From the NCBI GenBank assembly GCA_903960915.1, contig CAJCCO010000060.1, forward strand, positions 40,102 through 104,101: DNA of 64,000 bases, read 5' to 3'. Source of the DNA: an uncultured beta proteobacterium (lineage in GTDB: Bacteria; Pseudomonadota; Gammaproteobacteria; Burkholderiales; Burkholderiaceae_C). The stretch's first letter is position 1. The number at the start of each line of letters is the position of its first letter. Shown piece after piece: positions 11,373 through 19,570 of the stretch. The translations under genes were made by a program, and so were the position numbers. A model generated the notes under the pieces. It saw only the letters and a program-made list of their open reading frames with translations. It ran no database searches and was not told where the DNA came from.

Positions 11373-12557
11373 ATGACTTTGACCGCCTCCGCTGCAAACG
11401 CCTCTGGTTTTCACCCCCTGCGCCGCAACGCCCTGCTGCAAACCCTGCAGGCAGAAATTGACCGGGGCCGCCTGCCCGGCGCCGTTGTCGTGCTGGCGCG
11501 CCACGGCCAGGTGAGCTGCTTTGAGAGCCTGGGCGTGCAAAACCCGGCCACCGGCGAAGCCATGAAGAAAGACAGCATCTTTCGCCTGTTCTCCATGACC
11601 AAGCCCATCGTCTCGGTGGCCATCATGCGCTTGCTGGAGCAGGGTCGTTTGTTGCTGAGCGACCCGGTGGCGCAGTACCTGCCGGAGTTTGCCAACCAGC
11701 AAGTGGCTATTGAGCGCAACGGCATCGTCACGCTGGTGCCCGTCACGCGGCCGTCCACCATTCAGGACCTGCTGCGCCATACCGCCGGCCTCACCTACGA
11801 GTTCTCTGGCGAGTCAGCCGTGCAACGCCTCTACATCAAACACGAAATCAACCAGCGCATGGCCGGTCGCGACAGCGCCGCCAGCAGCCAGGCCCTGGCG
11901 GCGCTGCCCCTGATGGACCAACCCGGCAGCGTGGGCGAATACAGCCGCGCCACCGACGTGCTGGGCCGCGTGGTGGAGGTCATCAGCGGCCAGTCCCTGG
12001 GCCTGCACCTGTCCGAGCATATTTTTGCCCCCTTGGGCATGACTGAGACGCGGTTTTATGTGCCGCCATCGCAGCAACACCGCATTGCCCAGCCGTTTGA
12101 CCACGACCCCGACGGCGGCGTGCCGCTGACCTTGCCAGCGGTGGACGTGCCTCCGTCCTTCGAATCCGGTGGCGGCGGCCTACTGGGCACTGCCCACGAC
12201 TACGCCCGCTTTCTGCAAATGATGCTCAACCGCGGTGAGTTGGACGGTGTACGCCTGCTGGCGCCCCATATGGTGGACTTCATGACCTGCGACCACCTGG
12301 GCAATATCCCCGGACGCGACAGCCTGATTGAAGCCGGCGAAGGTTTTGGCCTGGGCTTTGCTGTGCGTACCGCGCGCGGACAAACTCCGGTGCCCGGCCC
12401 GGTGGGCACCTACTACTGGAGCGGCATGGCGGGCACCAGCTTCTTTGTAGACCCGACCAACAACCTGTTCGCCATGCTCTTGATCCAGGCACCCAACCAA
12501 CGCGCCTACTACCGCCAACTGTTTCGCAACCTGGTGTACGCCTGCTTGTCGGCCTGA
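11373..12557 (+). CDS. Serine hydrolase of the class C beta-lactamase fold
   Basis: The predicted protein is 394 residues with the start at 11373 (MTLTASAANA), preceded by a CAGGAA ribosome binding site; an upstream in-frame start at 11331 has no such site. The SxxK nucleophile motif is SMTK at residues 74-77, and YSRAT provides the Tyr of the second motif. There is no signal peptide, so it is cytoplasmic and more likely an esterase or transesterase (EstB-like) than a periplasmic beta-lactamase. It stands alone, convergent with the peroxidase gene downstream. Confidence 0.87.
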   Translation: MTLTASAANASGFHPLRRNALLQTLQAEIDRGRLPGAVVVLARHGQVSCFESLGVQNPATGEAMKKDSIFRLFSMTKPIVSVAIMRLLEQGRLLLSDPVAQYLPEFANQQVAIERNGIVTLVPVTRPSTIQDLLRHTAGLTYEFSGESAVQRLYIKHEINQRMAGRDSAASSQALAALPLMDQPGSVGEYSRATDVLGRVVEVISGQSLGLHLSEHIFAPLGMTETRFYVPPSQQHRIAQPFDHDPDGGVPLTLPAVDVPPSFESGGGGLLGTAHDYARFLQMMLNRGELDGVRLLAPHMVDFMTCDHLGNIPGRDSLIEAGEGFGLGFAVRTARGQTPVPGPVGTYYWSGMAGTSFFVDPTNNLFAMLLIQAPNQRAYYRQLFRNLVYACLSA

Positions 12558-12574
12558 GGCGACTTAACCCGAAA

Positions 12575-13777
12575 TTAGCGCTTGACCGTGAGGCCGCCCG
12601 GTGCGGCGTTGCGGTCATCGGTCAGCGTTTGCAAAAAGCTCACCAAGTCCGCCACATCCTGCGCACTGAGCAGCGGCGGTGCACCGGCCTGCAGTCCGTA
12701 CGGCGCCCTTTGCACCACATTGCCGCGGTAAGCCACGGGCAGGTCGTTGAATTTGTCCACCACGCCATTGACAGTTGGGTACCAGCGTTCCGGCTGGGTA
12801 TCGCGGGTGGCGTAAAAGGTGACCGCCTCACTCAAGGTGCTGATGCTGGCATTGTGAAAATAGGGCGCCGTCAGGGCGATGTTGCGCAAGGTCGGCACTT
12901 TGAATTGACCACACAAGTCGGCTCGTGCACTCAAATCGGTGCGTTTGGGGCCGCACAAGCCCATGTCAAAAAATGTGGCATCCGCGTTCTTTTGAATTTG
13001 GGGATTGCGGGGTAGGCCCAGCGCGGCATAACTGAAGTTGGTGAAGTTCGGGCGCTCTCCCCCAGACCCGGTGCTGCTGGTGTGACAACTGGCACAGCGC
13101 CCCTGGTTAGGGTTGTTAAAAATGGCCAGCCCGCGCTGCTCAGCCGCCGTGAAGGTGGCGGTGCCATCTGCCACCTGGTCGAACTTACTGTTGAACAGCA
13201 AATAGTCCGTGTCAAGCGCTTGGTAAGCCTGTAGCGCCGTTTGCAGTTTGTCAAAAATTTGCTGATCTGTCGGTGACGCGGGCACATTGAACTGGCTGAC
13301 AAAGTCATTGAAATAAGGCAGTGCCCGCACTTTTTGCGCAACCGCAGCCACATCCGCATTGGCCATCTCGGTGCTGTCCAGAAGAGGACCGGCGGCTTGT
13401 TCGGCGCGGCTGTTGGCGCGCCCGTCCCAGGTAAAACCGCCAAAAGGCAGGCCGTTGGCATCAAAACGAAAGGCGGCGTTACTGGCCAAGTACATCAAGC
13501 TGGGGCTGCTGCGAAATCCTTGCTGGTCCATAAGCAGACCACCCAGAGGCAGCACAGTGCCGGTGGCATCGGCGTGGGCGTTGTCATCGGTGTGGCAACT
13601 GGCGCACGACTGTTGCCCGCTGGCGGACAGCGCCTTTTCAGCAAACAGAGCCTGGGCCACACTCAAAGGGGTGGCTGTTGCGCTCACCGTTGAAGTGGTG
13701 GCGCCACCCCCACAAGCCGTCAAAAAACCCATCAACACGCACGCGCCAACCACGCCGGAAATACTATTCAAAGCCAC
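12575..13777 (-). CDS. Di-haem cytochrome c peroxidase family lipoprotein
   Basis: A 400-residue exported protein with a lipobox LTAC (Cys22) and two CxxCH haem sites, at 58-62 and 228-232, spaced as in the CcpA/MauG family. The segment FKVPTLRNIALTAPYFHNAS is the family's conserved region near the second haem. Members reduce hydrogen peroxide in the periplasm with electrons from small c-type cytochromes, or oxidise proteins (MauG-like). It is downstream of, and on the same strand as, a rubrerythrin-rubredoxin-reductase set, which favours peroxide detoxification. The lipid anchor implies membrane attachment facing the periplasm. Confidence 0.87.
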   Translation of the reverse strand: MALNSISGVVGACVLMGFLTACGGGATTSTVSATATPLSVAQALFAEKALSASGQQSCASCHTDDNAHADATGTVLPLGGLLMDQQGFRSSPSLMYLASNAAFRFDANGLPFGGFTWDGRANSRAEQAAGPLLDSTEMANADVAAVAQKVRALPYFNDFVSQFNVPASPTDQQIFDKLQTALQAYQALDTDYLLFNSKFDQVADGTATFTAAEQRGLAIFNNPNQGRCASCHTSSTGSGGERPNFTNFSYAALGLPRNPQIQKNADATFFDMGLCGPKRTDLSARADLCGQFKVPTLRNIALTAPYFHNASISTLSEAVTFYATRDTQPERWYPTVNGVVDKFNDLPVAYRGNVVQRAPYGLQAGAPPLLSAQDVADLVSFLQTLTDDRNAAPGGLTVKR

Positions 13778-13872
13778 GACAAACCCCTCTTATATTTGTG
13801 AATTTTTGAATAGTAGAGTCAAAGCATGGAGAAATTATGGAGGTTGGTTGGCGACAAGGCCGCTTCAGGTAC

Positions 13873-15117
13873 TCAGGCCACCACCAACTTGGCTTGCTCG
13901 CCACGGCGCGGGGTTTGCGAACCCGTTAAAACAAAGCCGCGGCGCAGCCCTTGTGCATCATTGAATTGCCACAGCCCGGGCTCTGCGCTCAGCCACTGTC
14001 CGGGCGTTCCCGGTGCAGGCGGTGCCACCACCATCGGCAACGCCGGGGTTTTGACGGCCACGGGCATCAGTGGAAACACCACCTCGGTGCGCTGCCCGAC
14101 CAAGGTGGCCGCCAGGGCTTTGGCCGCGCTCATGATGGGCATGACATAGGGCAGCGTGCGCCCGCCGGTAGGCTGACGTGGCGTCGAACCGGCGGCTGCT
14201 TCAGCATGCCAAAGCCCGGGCCCGTACTGCGCGCTGTCGCCCAGGCTAAAAATATGCGGCGCACTGGTTTGCAGACTGGCGTCCACCTGCACGCCGCGCT
14301 CGCACACCAGGCCTGCGGCTTGCGCCAGCGCCGTCTCAGACCTCAAGCCTATCGCGCTGAGCACCATGTCGACGGGTACCTGCACGCCACTGGTGAGCTC
14401 GACTTGCAACGCGGCGCCTTGGGTTGGACTGGTTAGGCTAGCTGAATTGGGGGGCGTGGTGTAACGCACGGCTTTCACCGTATCTCCCCAATGCCAATTC
14501 ACCCCCAACGCGCCCAAGGCGTCGCGCAACTGCAGCGAAGCCTCTGGGGGCAACAGCGCCGCCAGGGGGGCGTTGGCAGGGTCCACCACCGTCACGCCAA
14601 AGCCGCTGGCCGCCAGGTCGTTGGCAAACTCGCAGCCAATCAGGCCTGCGCCCATGATCAACACCTGCGTTGGCCTGCCGTCGGTTCTGGGTGGGGTGAG
14701 GCGGGCATGGAACAGCGCAAAGTCGTCCAGCGAGTTGATCGACAGCACCTGCGTGGCCGCTTCGCCCTCCAAGGGCACGCGAATCGGCTGCGCACCCGTA
14801 GCCAACACCAATTGGCTGTAAGAAAAATCACCTTGGCTGGTGCTGATACTGTTCGTCAAGGGGTGCAGCGCGGTCACTCGGGTGTGCGCTAGCAGCGTAA
14901 CCTTGAGCGACTCACTCATCTTGGCCGCCGCCGTGCTGACCAGCTGTGCCGGGCCGCGCTGCTGCACCAGTGCATTGGAGAGCGACGGCTTGGCATAAAA
15001 GTCACCGCTGTCGGCGGTTACCAGCAGGATTGGCGTCTGGGTATCGAGCTTGCGAAATTCGCGGGCGGTGGTCCAACCGGCCAGGCCGGCGCCAATGATG
15101 AGGAGGGGAGCAGTCAT
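13873..15117 (-). CDS. FAD-dependent rubredoxin reductase
   Basis: A 414-residue pyridine nucleotide-disulfide oxidoreductase. An FAD-binding Rossmann motif (IIGAGLAGWTTAREF) opens the protein, an NAD(P)-binding one (IMGAGLIGCEFANDLAA) lies in the middle, and the FAD motif near IFSLGDSAQYG is present. No redox-active CxxxxC is evident, as in rubredoxin/ferredoxin reductases. It begins 33 bases after the rubredoxin stop and should transfer electrons from NAD(P)H to that rubredoxin. The last about 60 residues are Pro/Gly-rich and look less conserved. Confidence 0.88.
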   Translation of the reverse strand: MTAPLLIIGAGLAGWTTAREFRKLDTQTPILLVTADSGDFYAKPSLSNALVQQRGPAQLVSTAAAKMSESLKVTLLAHTRVTALHPLTNSISTSQGDFSYSQLVLATGAQPIRVPLEGEAATQVLSINSLDDFALFHARLTPPRTDGRPTQVLIMGAGLIGCEFANDLAASGFGVTVVDPANAPLAALLPPEASLQLRDALGALGVNWHWGDTVKAVRYTTPPNSASLTSPTQGAALQVELTSGVQVPVDMVLSAIGLRSETALAQAAGLVCERGVQVDASLQTSAPHIFSLGDSAQYGPGLWHAEAAAGSTPRQPTGGRTLPYVMPIMSAAKALAATLVGQRTEVVFPLMPVAVKTPALPMVVAPPAPGTPGQWLSAEPGLWQFNDAQGLRRGFVLTGSQTPRRGEQAKLVVA

Positions 15118-15150
15118 AGGGGGCTTAAGCGTTAAAGCGCGCTGCGCGCT

Positions 15151-15315
15151 TTAAATTTCGACCATTTCAAAGTCGGCCTTGGCCACCCCGCATTCTGGGC
15201 ACGCCCAGGACTCGGGCACATCGGCCCACAAGGTGCCGGGCGCAATGCCGTCTTCCATGTGGCCAGTGGCCTCGTCGTAAATAAAGCCGCAAACGATGCA
15301 GAGGTAGGTTTTCAT
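15151..15315 (-). CDS. Rubredoxin
   Basis: A 54-residue protein with two iron-binding Cys pairs: CIVCG (residues 6-10) and CPECG (39-43), and the conserved Tyr/Trp core ([24 protein letters not shown]). This is a classical small rubredoxin carrying a single Fe(SCys)4 centre, a cytoplasmic one-electron carrier. It lies between rubrerythrin and rubredoxin reductase on the same strand, so the likely route is NAD(P)H to reductase to rubredoxin to rubrerythrin to H2O2. The gene is short and easily missed. Confidence 0.96.
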   Translation of the reverse strand: MKTYLCIVCGFIYDEATGHMEDGIAPGTLWADVPESWACPECGVAKADFEMVEI

Positions 15316-15365
15316 AGCGTGTTCCTGATGGGGTAATTGAATAAAAGAATACTACGGTTCGGGTC

Positions 15366-15878
15366 TCAGGCCGCGATGCTGGCCACGCCTGCAATGCCCG
15401 CGCTAACCTTGTCGAGCTGGGCCTGGTAATGCCTGGCGTGGCGCTCTTCCACCTTCGCCAAAGCAGCAAAGCGTTTCTGGGCTTTTTCCAGCGTTGCTTT
15501 GAACGCTGCGGCGTGCACTTTGGACTCTTCAATCTGCTCGTCCATTTCGGCCACGGCTGCCGCGTTGCCTTCACGCTCAGCGGTTTGACGGAAGCCGGGG
15601 TACATCTCGGTGTACTCGTAGGTTTCGCCGTCAATGGCAATTTGCAGCGCCTTGGCCGGCGTCATGCTGGCCTTGGGGTAGAGTAAATCGAGGTGGCCAA
15701 AGGCGTGCATCACCTCCTGATCGGCGGTTGCTTCAAAGGTTTGGGCGGTTGCTTCGTCGCCCATCTCACGCGCCAGTTTGGCAAAGTAACGGTATTTGAT
15801 GTGGGCCATCGACTCGCCGGCAAAGGCGGCTTCGAGGTTGGCCATGGTTTGAATCGCGGGGCGGATAGCGTTTGTCAT
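15366..15878 (-). CDS. Rubrerythrin (erythrin-only form)
   Basis: A 170-residue ferritin-like di-iron protein. The repeating ligand motifs are visible: Glu in LEAAFAGESMAHIKY, EVMHAFGH, YEYTEMYPGF, and EERHARHY at the end. Rubrerythrins reduce hydrogen peroxide to water. This form lacks the C-terminal rubredoxin domain of classical rubrerythrin; the rubredoxin is instead the separate 54-residue gene 50 bases downstream. A purine-rich GAGGAGC site precedes the ATG. It is the promoter-proximal gene of the peroxide-defence set. Confidence 0.94.
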   Translation of the reverse strand: MTNAIRPAIQTMANLEAAFAGESMAHIKYRYFAKLAREMGDEATAQTFEATADQEVMHAFGHLDLLYPKASMTPAKALQIAIDGETYEYTEMYPGFRQTAEREGNAAAVAEMDEQIEESKVHAAAFKATLEKAQKRFAALAKVEERHARHYQAQLDKVSAGIAGVASIAA

Positions 15879-16103
15879 GAGGAGCTCCTAAGGGTTGAAT
15901 GGTTCACTGATAGCGGTTATTTATCAGCACAGGAAGAATGTTAGGCCTTATCTATTGTTATAGCCAATTGGTTTTGGCTAATTGATTGATAGACGCTATC
16001 GGGCCGGGTCTCGCGTTTCACATTTCATCTGGCTTGCTTTCCACCTTTTGCACATTGGCGCTACATTGGCGTGCCAAGCCCCTTAACGCCCTGCCAACAC
16101 ACC
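15879..16103. promoter_or_regulatory. Divergent AT-rich promoter region between rubrerythrin and pip
   Basis: About 225 bases separate two divergent starts. The region is much more AT-rich than its surroundings and holds short inverted repeats, e.g. TAGCCAA/TTGGCTA at about 15960-15980 and GATAG/CTATC near 15987-16001. It probably contains promoters for both sides, with a possible redox regulator on the rubrerythrin side. No match to a known box is clean enough to name. Confidence 0.4.
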
Positions 16104-17078
16104 ATGACCCAAGCCCAAACCCAAGCCGACTACCCACTGTTCCCGCCACTAGAGCCCTACCGCAGCGGCCACCTGCCCGTGGACGCCTTGCACACGCTGT
16201 ACTGGGAAGAATGCGGCAACCCCGAGGGCGTGGCGGTGCTGTTTTTGCACGGCGGGCCGGGCTCGGGCCTGTCGCCCAGCCACCGGCAGTTTTTTGACCC
16301 GGCCTACTACCGCATCGTGCTGTTTGACCAGCGCGGCGCGGGCCAGTCCACGCCCTTGGGCGAGGTACACGACAACACCACCGCGCACCTGCTGGCCGAC
16401 ATTGAACGCCTGCGCGAACTGATGGGTATCGAGCGCTGGCTGGTGTTTGGCGGCTCCTGGGGTTCCACTCTGGCCTTGGCTTACGGCCAGGCCCACCCAG
16501 AGCGCTGCACCGGCTTTGTACTGCGCGGCATTTTTCTGTGCACACCGGCCGAAATTGACTGGTTTTTGTACGGCATGGGCCACTTCTTCCCGCAAGCGCA
16601 CGACGCCTTCGTCGCCGACATTCCCGAGGCGCAACGCGGCGACCTGCTGAGCGCCTACAGCGAACGCCTGTTCAGCGACGACCCGGCCATTAGCCTGGCG
16701 GCCGCGCGCCGTTGGAGCCGTTACGAAGGCAGTTGCCTGCATCTGCTGCCCCACCCCGAGGTGGCCGACGCCTTTGGCTCAGACGCGGTGGCACTGGGCG
16801 TGGGCCGGTTGGAGGCGCATTATTTTCGCCACCAGGCCTTTTTCAGCGAAGACCAGTTGATCCGCAACGTCGAGCGCATTCGCCATTTACCGGCGGTCAT
16901 TGTTCAAGGCCGCTATGACGTGGTGTGCCCACCGGTGTCGGCCTGGCGCCTGCACCAGGCCTGGCCGCAAGCGCGCTTTGAGATGGTGGAAGACGCTGGC
17001 CACGCCGCCTCAGAGCCCGGCACCCGCGCAGCCCTGGTGGCCGCTACCGAGCGCTTCAAAAACACCGGCACTTTGTAA
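16104..17078 (+). CDS. pip: Proline iminopeptidase
   Basis: A 324-residue alpha/beta hydrolase that removes N-terminal proline from peptides. Seen are the oxyanion region FLHGGPGSGLSP, the nucleophile elbow GGSWGSTLAL, and a late Asp (RYDVVCPP) and His (DAGHAASEP), the classic prolyl aminopeptidase set; DQRGAGQSTP is a family signature. The ATG at 16104 (MTQAQTQADYP) is preferred; an in-frame GTG 33 bases upstream would add an unconvincing extension. No signal peptide: cytoplasmic. It stands alone and is convergent with the glutamine-synthetase-like gene 9 bases downstream. Confidence 0.93.
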   Translation: MTQAQTQADYPLFPPLEPYRSGHLPVDALHTLYWEECGNPEGVAVLFLHGGPGSGLSPSHRQFFDPAYYRIVLFDQRGAGQSTPLGEVHDNTTAHLLADIERLRELMGIERWLVFGGSWGSTLALAYGQAHPERCTGFVLRGIFLCTPAEIDWFLYGMGHFFPQAHDAFVADIPEAQRGDLLSAYSERLFSDDPAISLAAARRWSRYEGSCLHLLPHPEVADAFGSDAVALGVGRLEAHYFRHQAFFSEDQLIRNVERIRHLPAVIVQGRYDVVCPPVSAWRLHQAWPQARFEMVEDAGHAASEPGTRAALVAATERFKNTGTL

Positions 17079-17087
17079 GCGCAGGGC

Positions 17088-18443
17088 TCACACCTGCGGC
17101 AGCAAAAAGCGCCGCTCCCAGGCGCTGATTTCCTGCTGGTAGCTCTCAAACTCCACGGCCTTGACGGCGCAAAAACCGGTCACAAACGCATCGCCCAACA
17201 AACGCCTGCTGTGGGAACTGGCCGCCATGCGCGTGTGGGCATCTGAAAAGTTGCGCGGCAAGGCGTGCGGCAGGTGCGCAGCGTTGTCGCTGGGGCTCAC
17301 GGGCGCGCTGGGTTGCAGACCTTCGTCCATGCCCGCCAGACCGGCGGCGAGTGAGGCGGCCAGCGCCAGGTAGGGGTTGGCGTCGGCGCCAGGCAGGCGG
17401 TTTTCTACCCGCCGCGCACTCGGGCTGCCAGCTGGAATACGCAGCCCGGTGGTGCGGTTGTCATAGCCCCATTGCAGATTGACAGGCGCCTGCGCGCCAG
17501 GCACAAAACGGCGAAACGAATTCACAAACGGCGCCAGCAGCAGCAGCATCTCGGGCAGGTAGGTTTGCTGCCCACCCAGGAAATGGCGAAATGGCGCGCT
17601 CTCGCTGCCGTCGTCCTGGCTGAAGATATTGCGCCCGTGCGCGTCCACCACGCTTTGGTGCAAATGCATGGAGCTGCCCTGCACGCCGGCCATGGGTTTG
17701 GCCATGAACACCGCATTCAGGCCGTGCGCAATAGCGATCTCCTTGGCCGCGTACTTGAATAAAAAAGCCTGGTCGGCGGCGGCCAAAGCGTTGCCGTGCA
17801 ACAGGTTGATCTCAAACTGGCTGGGGCCTACCTCGTGTATCCAGGTGTCGGCCTGCACGCCCAGCGTTTCCAGCGCCGCTTGAAACGCGTCCCAAAACGG
17901 CGCGAGTTCATTGCGCATGTTCAGGCTGAAGGCCGACTGCCCGGTCTCGGCCCGGCCGCCCCGCGCCAGCGGGGGCTGCAAGGGCAGGTGGGGCTCCAGG
18001 CTGGGGGCGGTCAGGTAAAACTCAATCTCGGGCGCCACCACGGGCGTCAGGCCCTGCGCGGCATAGCGCGCCAGCACCGACTTCAGCAGCGAGCGTGCCG
18101 CAAACACGCACGGCTCGCCCGACAATTCGACGCAGTCGTGAATCACCACCGCACGCGGGCTCTTGGCCCAGGGGGCGAGCTTGAGGGTGCTGTGGTCAGG
18201 CACCAGCCGAACGTCGGGGTCGGCATCGGGAAAGATCGGGTCATACGAATAGTCGCCGGTGACCGCCTGCATGGGGATCGCCTGCGCAATGCGCAACTCC
18301 TGGCCCTGGGCAAAACGGGCCGCAGGCATCAGTTTGCCGCGCGGGTAGCCGGAGATGTCGGCAAACACGCACTCCACCTCACGAATGCCGTGCTGGTGAA
18401 AAAAAGCGCTGGGGTCGTGGCTGGCGGGGGGGGCTGTGGACAT
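17088..18443 (-). CDS. Glutamine synthetase-like gamma-glutamyl ligase (PuuA/GlnA family)
   Basis: A 451-residue member of the glutamine synthetase superfamily. Family motifs: APEIEFYL with the metal-binding Glu residues, GPSQFEINLLHG, GSSMHLHQS, and the ATP/Arg-binding stretch RIPAGSPSARRVENRLPG. The Tyr that is adenylylated in classical GlnA is not evident, and the protein is more like the gamma-glutamylputrescine or gamma-glutamylanilide synthetases. The start ATG at 18443 is chosen over a TTG at 18470. No polyamine genes neighbour it, so the amine substrate is open. Confidence 0.82.
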   Translation of the reverse strand: MSTAPPASHDPSAFFHQHGIREVECVFADISGYPRGKLMPAARFAQGQELRIAQAIPMQAVTGDYSYDPIFPDADPDVRLVPDHSTLKLAPWAKSPRAVVIHDCVELSGEPCVFAARSLLKSVLARYAAQGLTPVVAPEIEFYLTAPSLEPHLPLQPPLARGGRAETGQSAFSLNMRNELAPFWDAFQAALETLGVQADTWIHEVGPSQFEINLLHGNALAAADQAFLFKYAAKEIAIAHGLNAVFMAKPMAGVQGSSMHLHQSVVDAHGRNIFSQDDGSESAPFRHFLGGQQTYLPEMLLLLAPFVNSFRRFVPGAQAPVNLQWGYDNRTTGLRIPAGSPSARRVENRLPGADANPYLALAASLAAGLAGMDEGLQPSAPVSPSDNAAHLPHALPRNFSDAHTRMAASSHSRRLLGDAFVTGFCAVKAVEFESYQQEISAWERRFLLPQV

Positions 18444-18549
18444 GGACAAATGCACCGGGTTGTTGTACAAATTCTAGAGTGGAATAGGGGCCGGGTGCGA
18501 TACTTCCGCCCCACTGCACTTTCAAGCCTTCACCCTTGGAGAACCTGTC

Positions 18550-18903
18550 ATGCCCCTGACCCTGATCAACCAACACCTGCGCTTAGCAAGCTACCTGCCC
18601 GCACTGACGGCGTTGTCTGTTTGCCTGCTAACCGCCGCACCCGTACACGCCTACAAGGTAGAGAAAACCTGCGAAGAAGTCAAAAGCAAGGACGGCAACA
18701 AAAAAATCTGCAAAGTGGTGCGGGTGGCAGAAAAACCGGGGGATAAGAAAGAAGCAGTGGTTGAGAAAGATGCGCATGGCAAACCCATCGCCCCGAAGAA
18801 AGACGCCAGCGGCAAACCTGCTGATCCGAAAAAAGACCCCAAGAAAGAAGAGAAAAAGGAAGAAAAGAAAGCCGATCCCAAGGCGGCTGCACCCAAGCAT
18901 TGA
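18550..18903 (+). CDS. Secreted Lys-rich hypothetical protein
   Basis: A 117-residue protein with a clear signal peptide (hydrophobic core in residues 12-30, cleavage near VHAYK). The mature part starts with a possible disulfide pair in KTCEEVKSKDGNKKIC and continues as a low-complexity Lys/Asp/Pro/Ala/Glu tail with repeats such as KPIAPKKDASGKPADPKKD. It is strongly basic and probably disordered. No function is recognised. It is divergent from the ligase gene and 10 bases upstream of the DTW-domain gene, so the two probably share a transcript. Confidence 0.75.
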   Translation: MPLTLINQHLRLASYLPALTALSVCLLTAAPVHAYKVEKTCEEVKSKDGNKKICKVVRVAEKPGDKKEAVVEKDAHGKPIAPKKDASGKPADPKKDPKKEEKKEEKKADPKAAAPKH

Positions 18904-18913
18904 GGCCACCTTG

Positions 18914-19570
18914 ATGCCCGCGCGCCCCGCGCAACGCTTGGGCTGTCCGCACTGCCTGCGCCCGCAAAACGCCTGTATTTGCCGCTGGGTCTGCCGTATC
19001 GAGCACCAAGTGGAAGTGCTGGTCTTGCAGCACCCGCTGGAGGTGCACCACCCCAAAGGCAGTGCGCGCCTGCTGCACCTGTGTTTGCCGCACAGCCGCC
19101 TGCTCTGCGGTGAAATATTTGACCCGGCTGAGTTGCAACACCACTTGCGCGCGCCCTGGGGCCACGCGCCCGCGCCGCAACTCAGCGTGCTGCTCTACCC
19201 CAACACAGCAGGCGACCCGACTTTGCCAGCGCCACCCGAATTACCGCCCACCGCGCTGAGCGCGCCCGCGCGCATTCGCCTGGTGGTGCTGGACGGCACC
19301 TGGCGCAAAAGCCGCAGAATGCTGTACGCCAACCCCCTGCTGCAGCCGTTGCCGCGCCTGGCCTTGCAAGACATGCCGCCGTCCAATTACCAGCTGCGTC
19401 GCGCCCACCGTGCCGACCAACTCTCCACCCTAGAGGCGACCTGCGCCGCCCTGATGCAACTGGAGCGGCAGACGGCGCCGTTCACGCCATTGCTTCGGGC
19501 ATTTGACGGGTTTGTGACCCAGCAACTGGCATGGCAAGGCGCGTTAATTAGCCCGTCGGCAGCGGTTTAA
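18914..19570 (+). CDS. tRNA-uridine aminocarboxypropyltransferase, DTW domain (TapT/TrmA3 type)
   Basis: A 218-residue DTW-domain protein. Family proteins place an aminocarboxypropyl group from SAM on a tRNA uridine (acp3U). The family's zinc-binding start is visible (CPHCLRPQNACICRW) and the signature motif is LDGTWRKSRRML, with the Asp and Trp of DTW. The ATG at 18914 is the only sensible start; the earlier in-frame part overlaps the Lys-rich gene. The stop codon is shared with the opposite-strand pepP stop within TTAA (19567-19570). Confidence 0.88.
   Translation: MPARPAQRLGCPHCLRPQNACICRWVCRIEHQVEVLVLQHPLEVHHPKGSARLLHLCLPHSRLLCGEIFDPAELQHHLRAPWGHAPAPQLSVLLYPNTAGDPTLPAPPELPPTALSAPARIRLVVLDGTWRKSRRMLYANPLLQPLPRLALQDMPPSNYQLRRAHRADQLSTLEATCAALMQLERQTAPFTPLLRAFDGFVTQQLAWQGALISPSAAV

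Noticed and set aside
15940..16005. Possible OxyR site upstream of rubrerythrin
   Set aside because: ATAG/CTAT half-sites exist, but the spacing does not match the four-half-site OxyR consensus.
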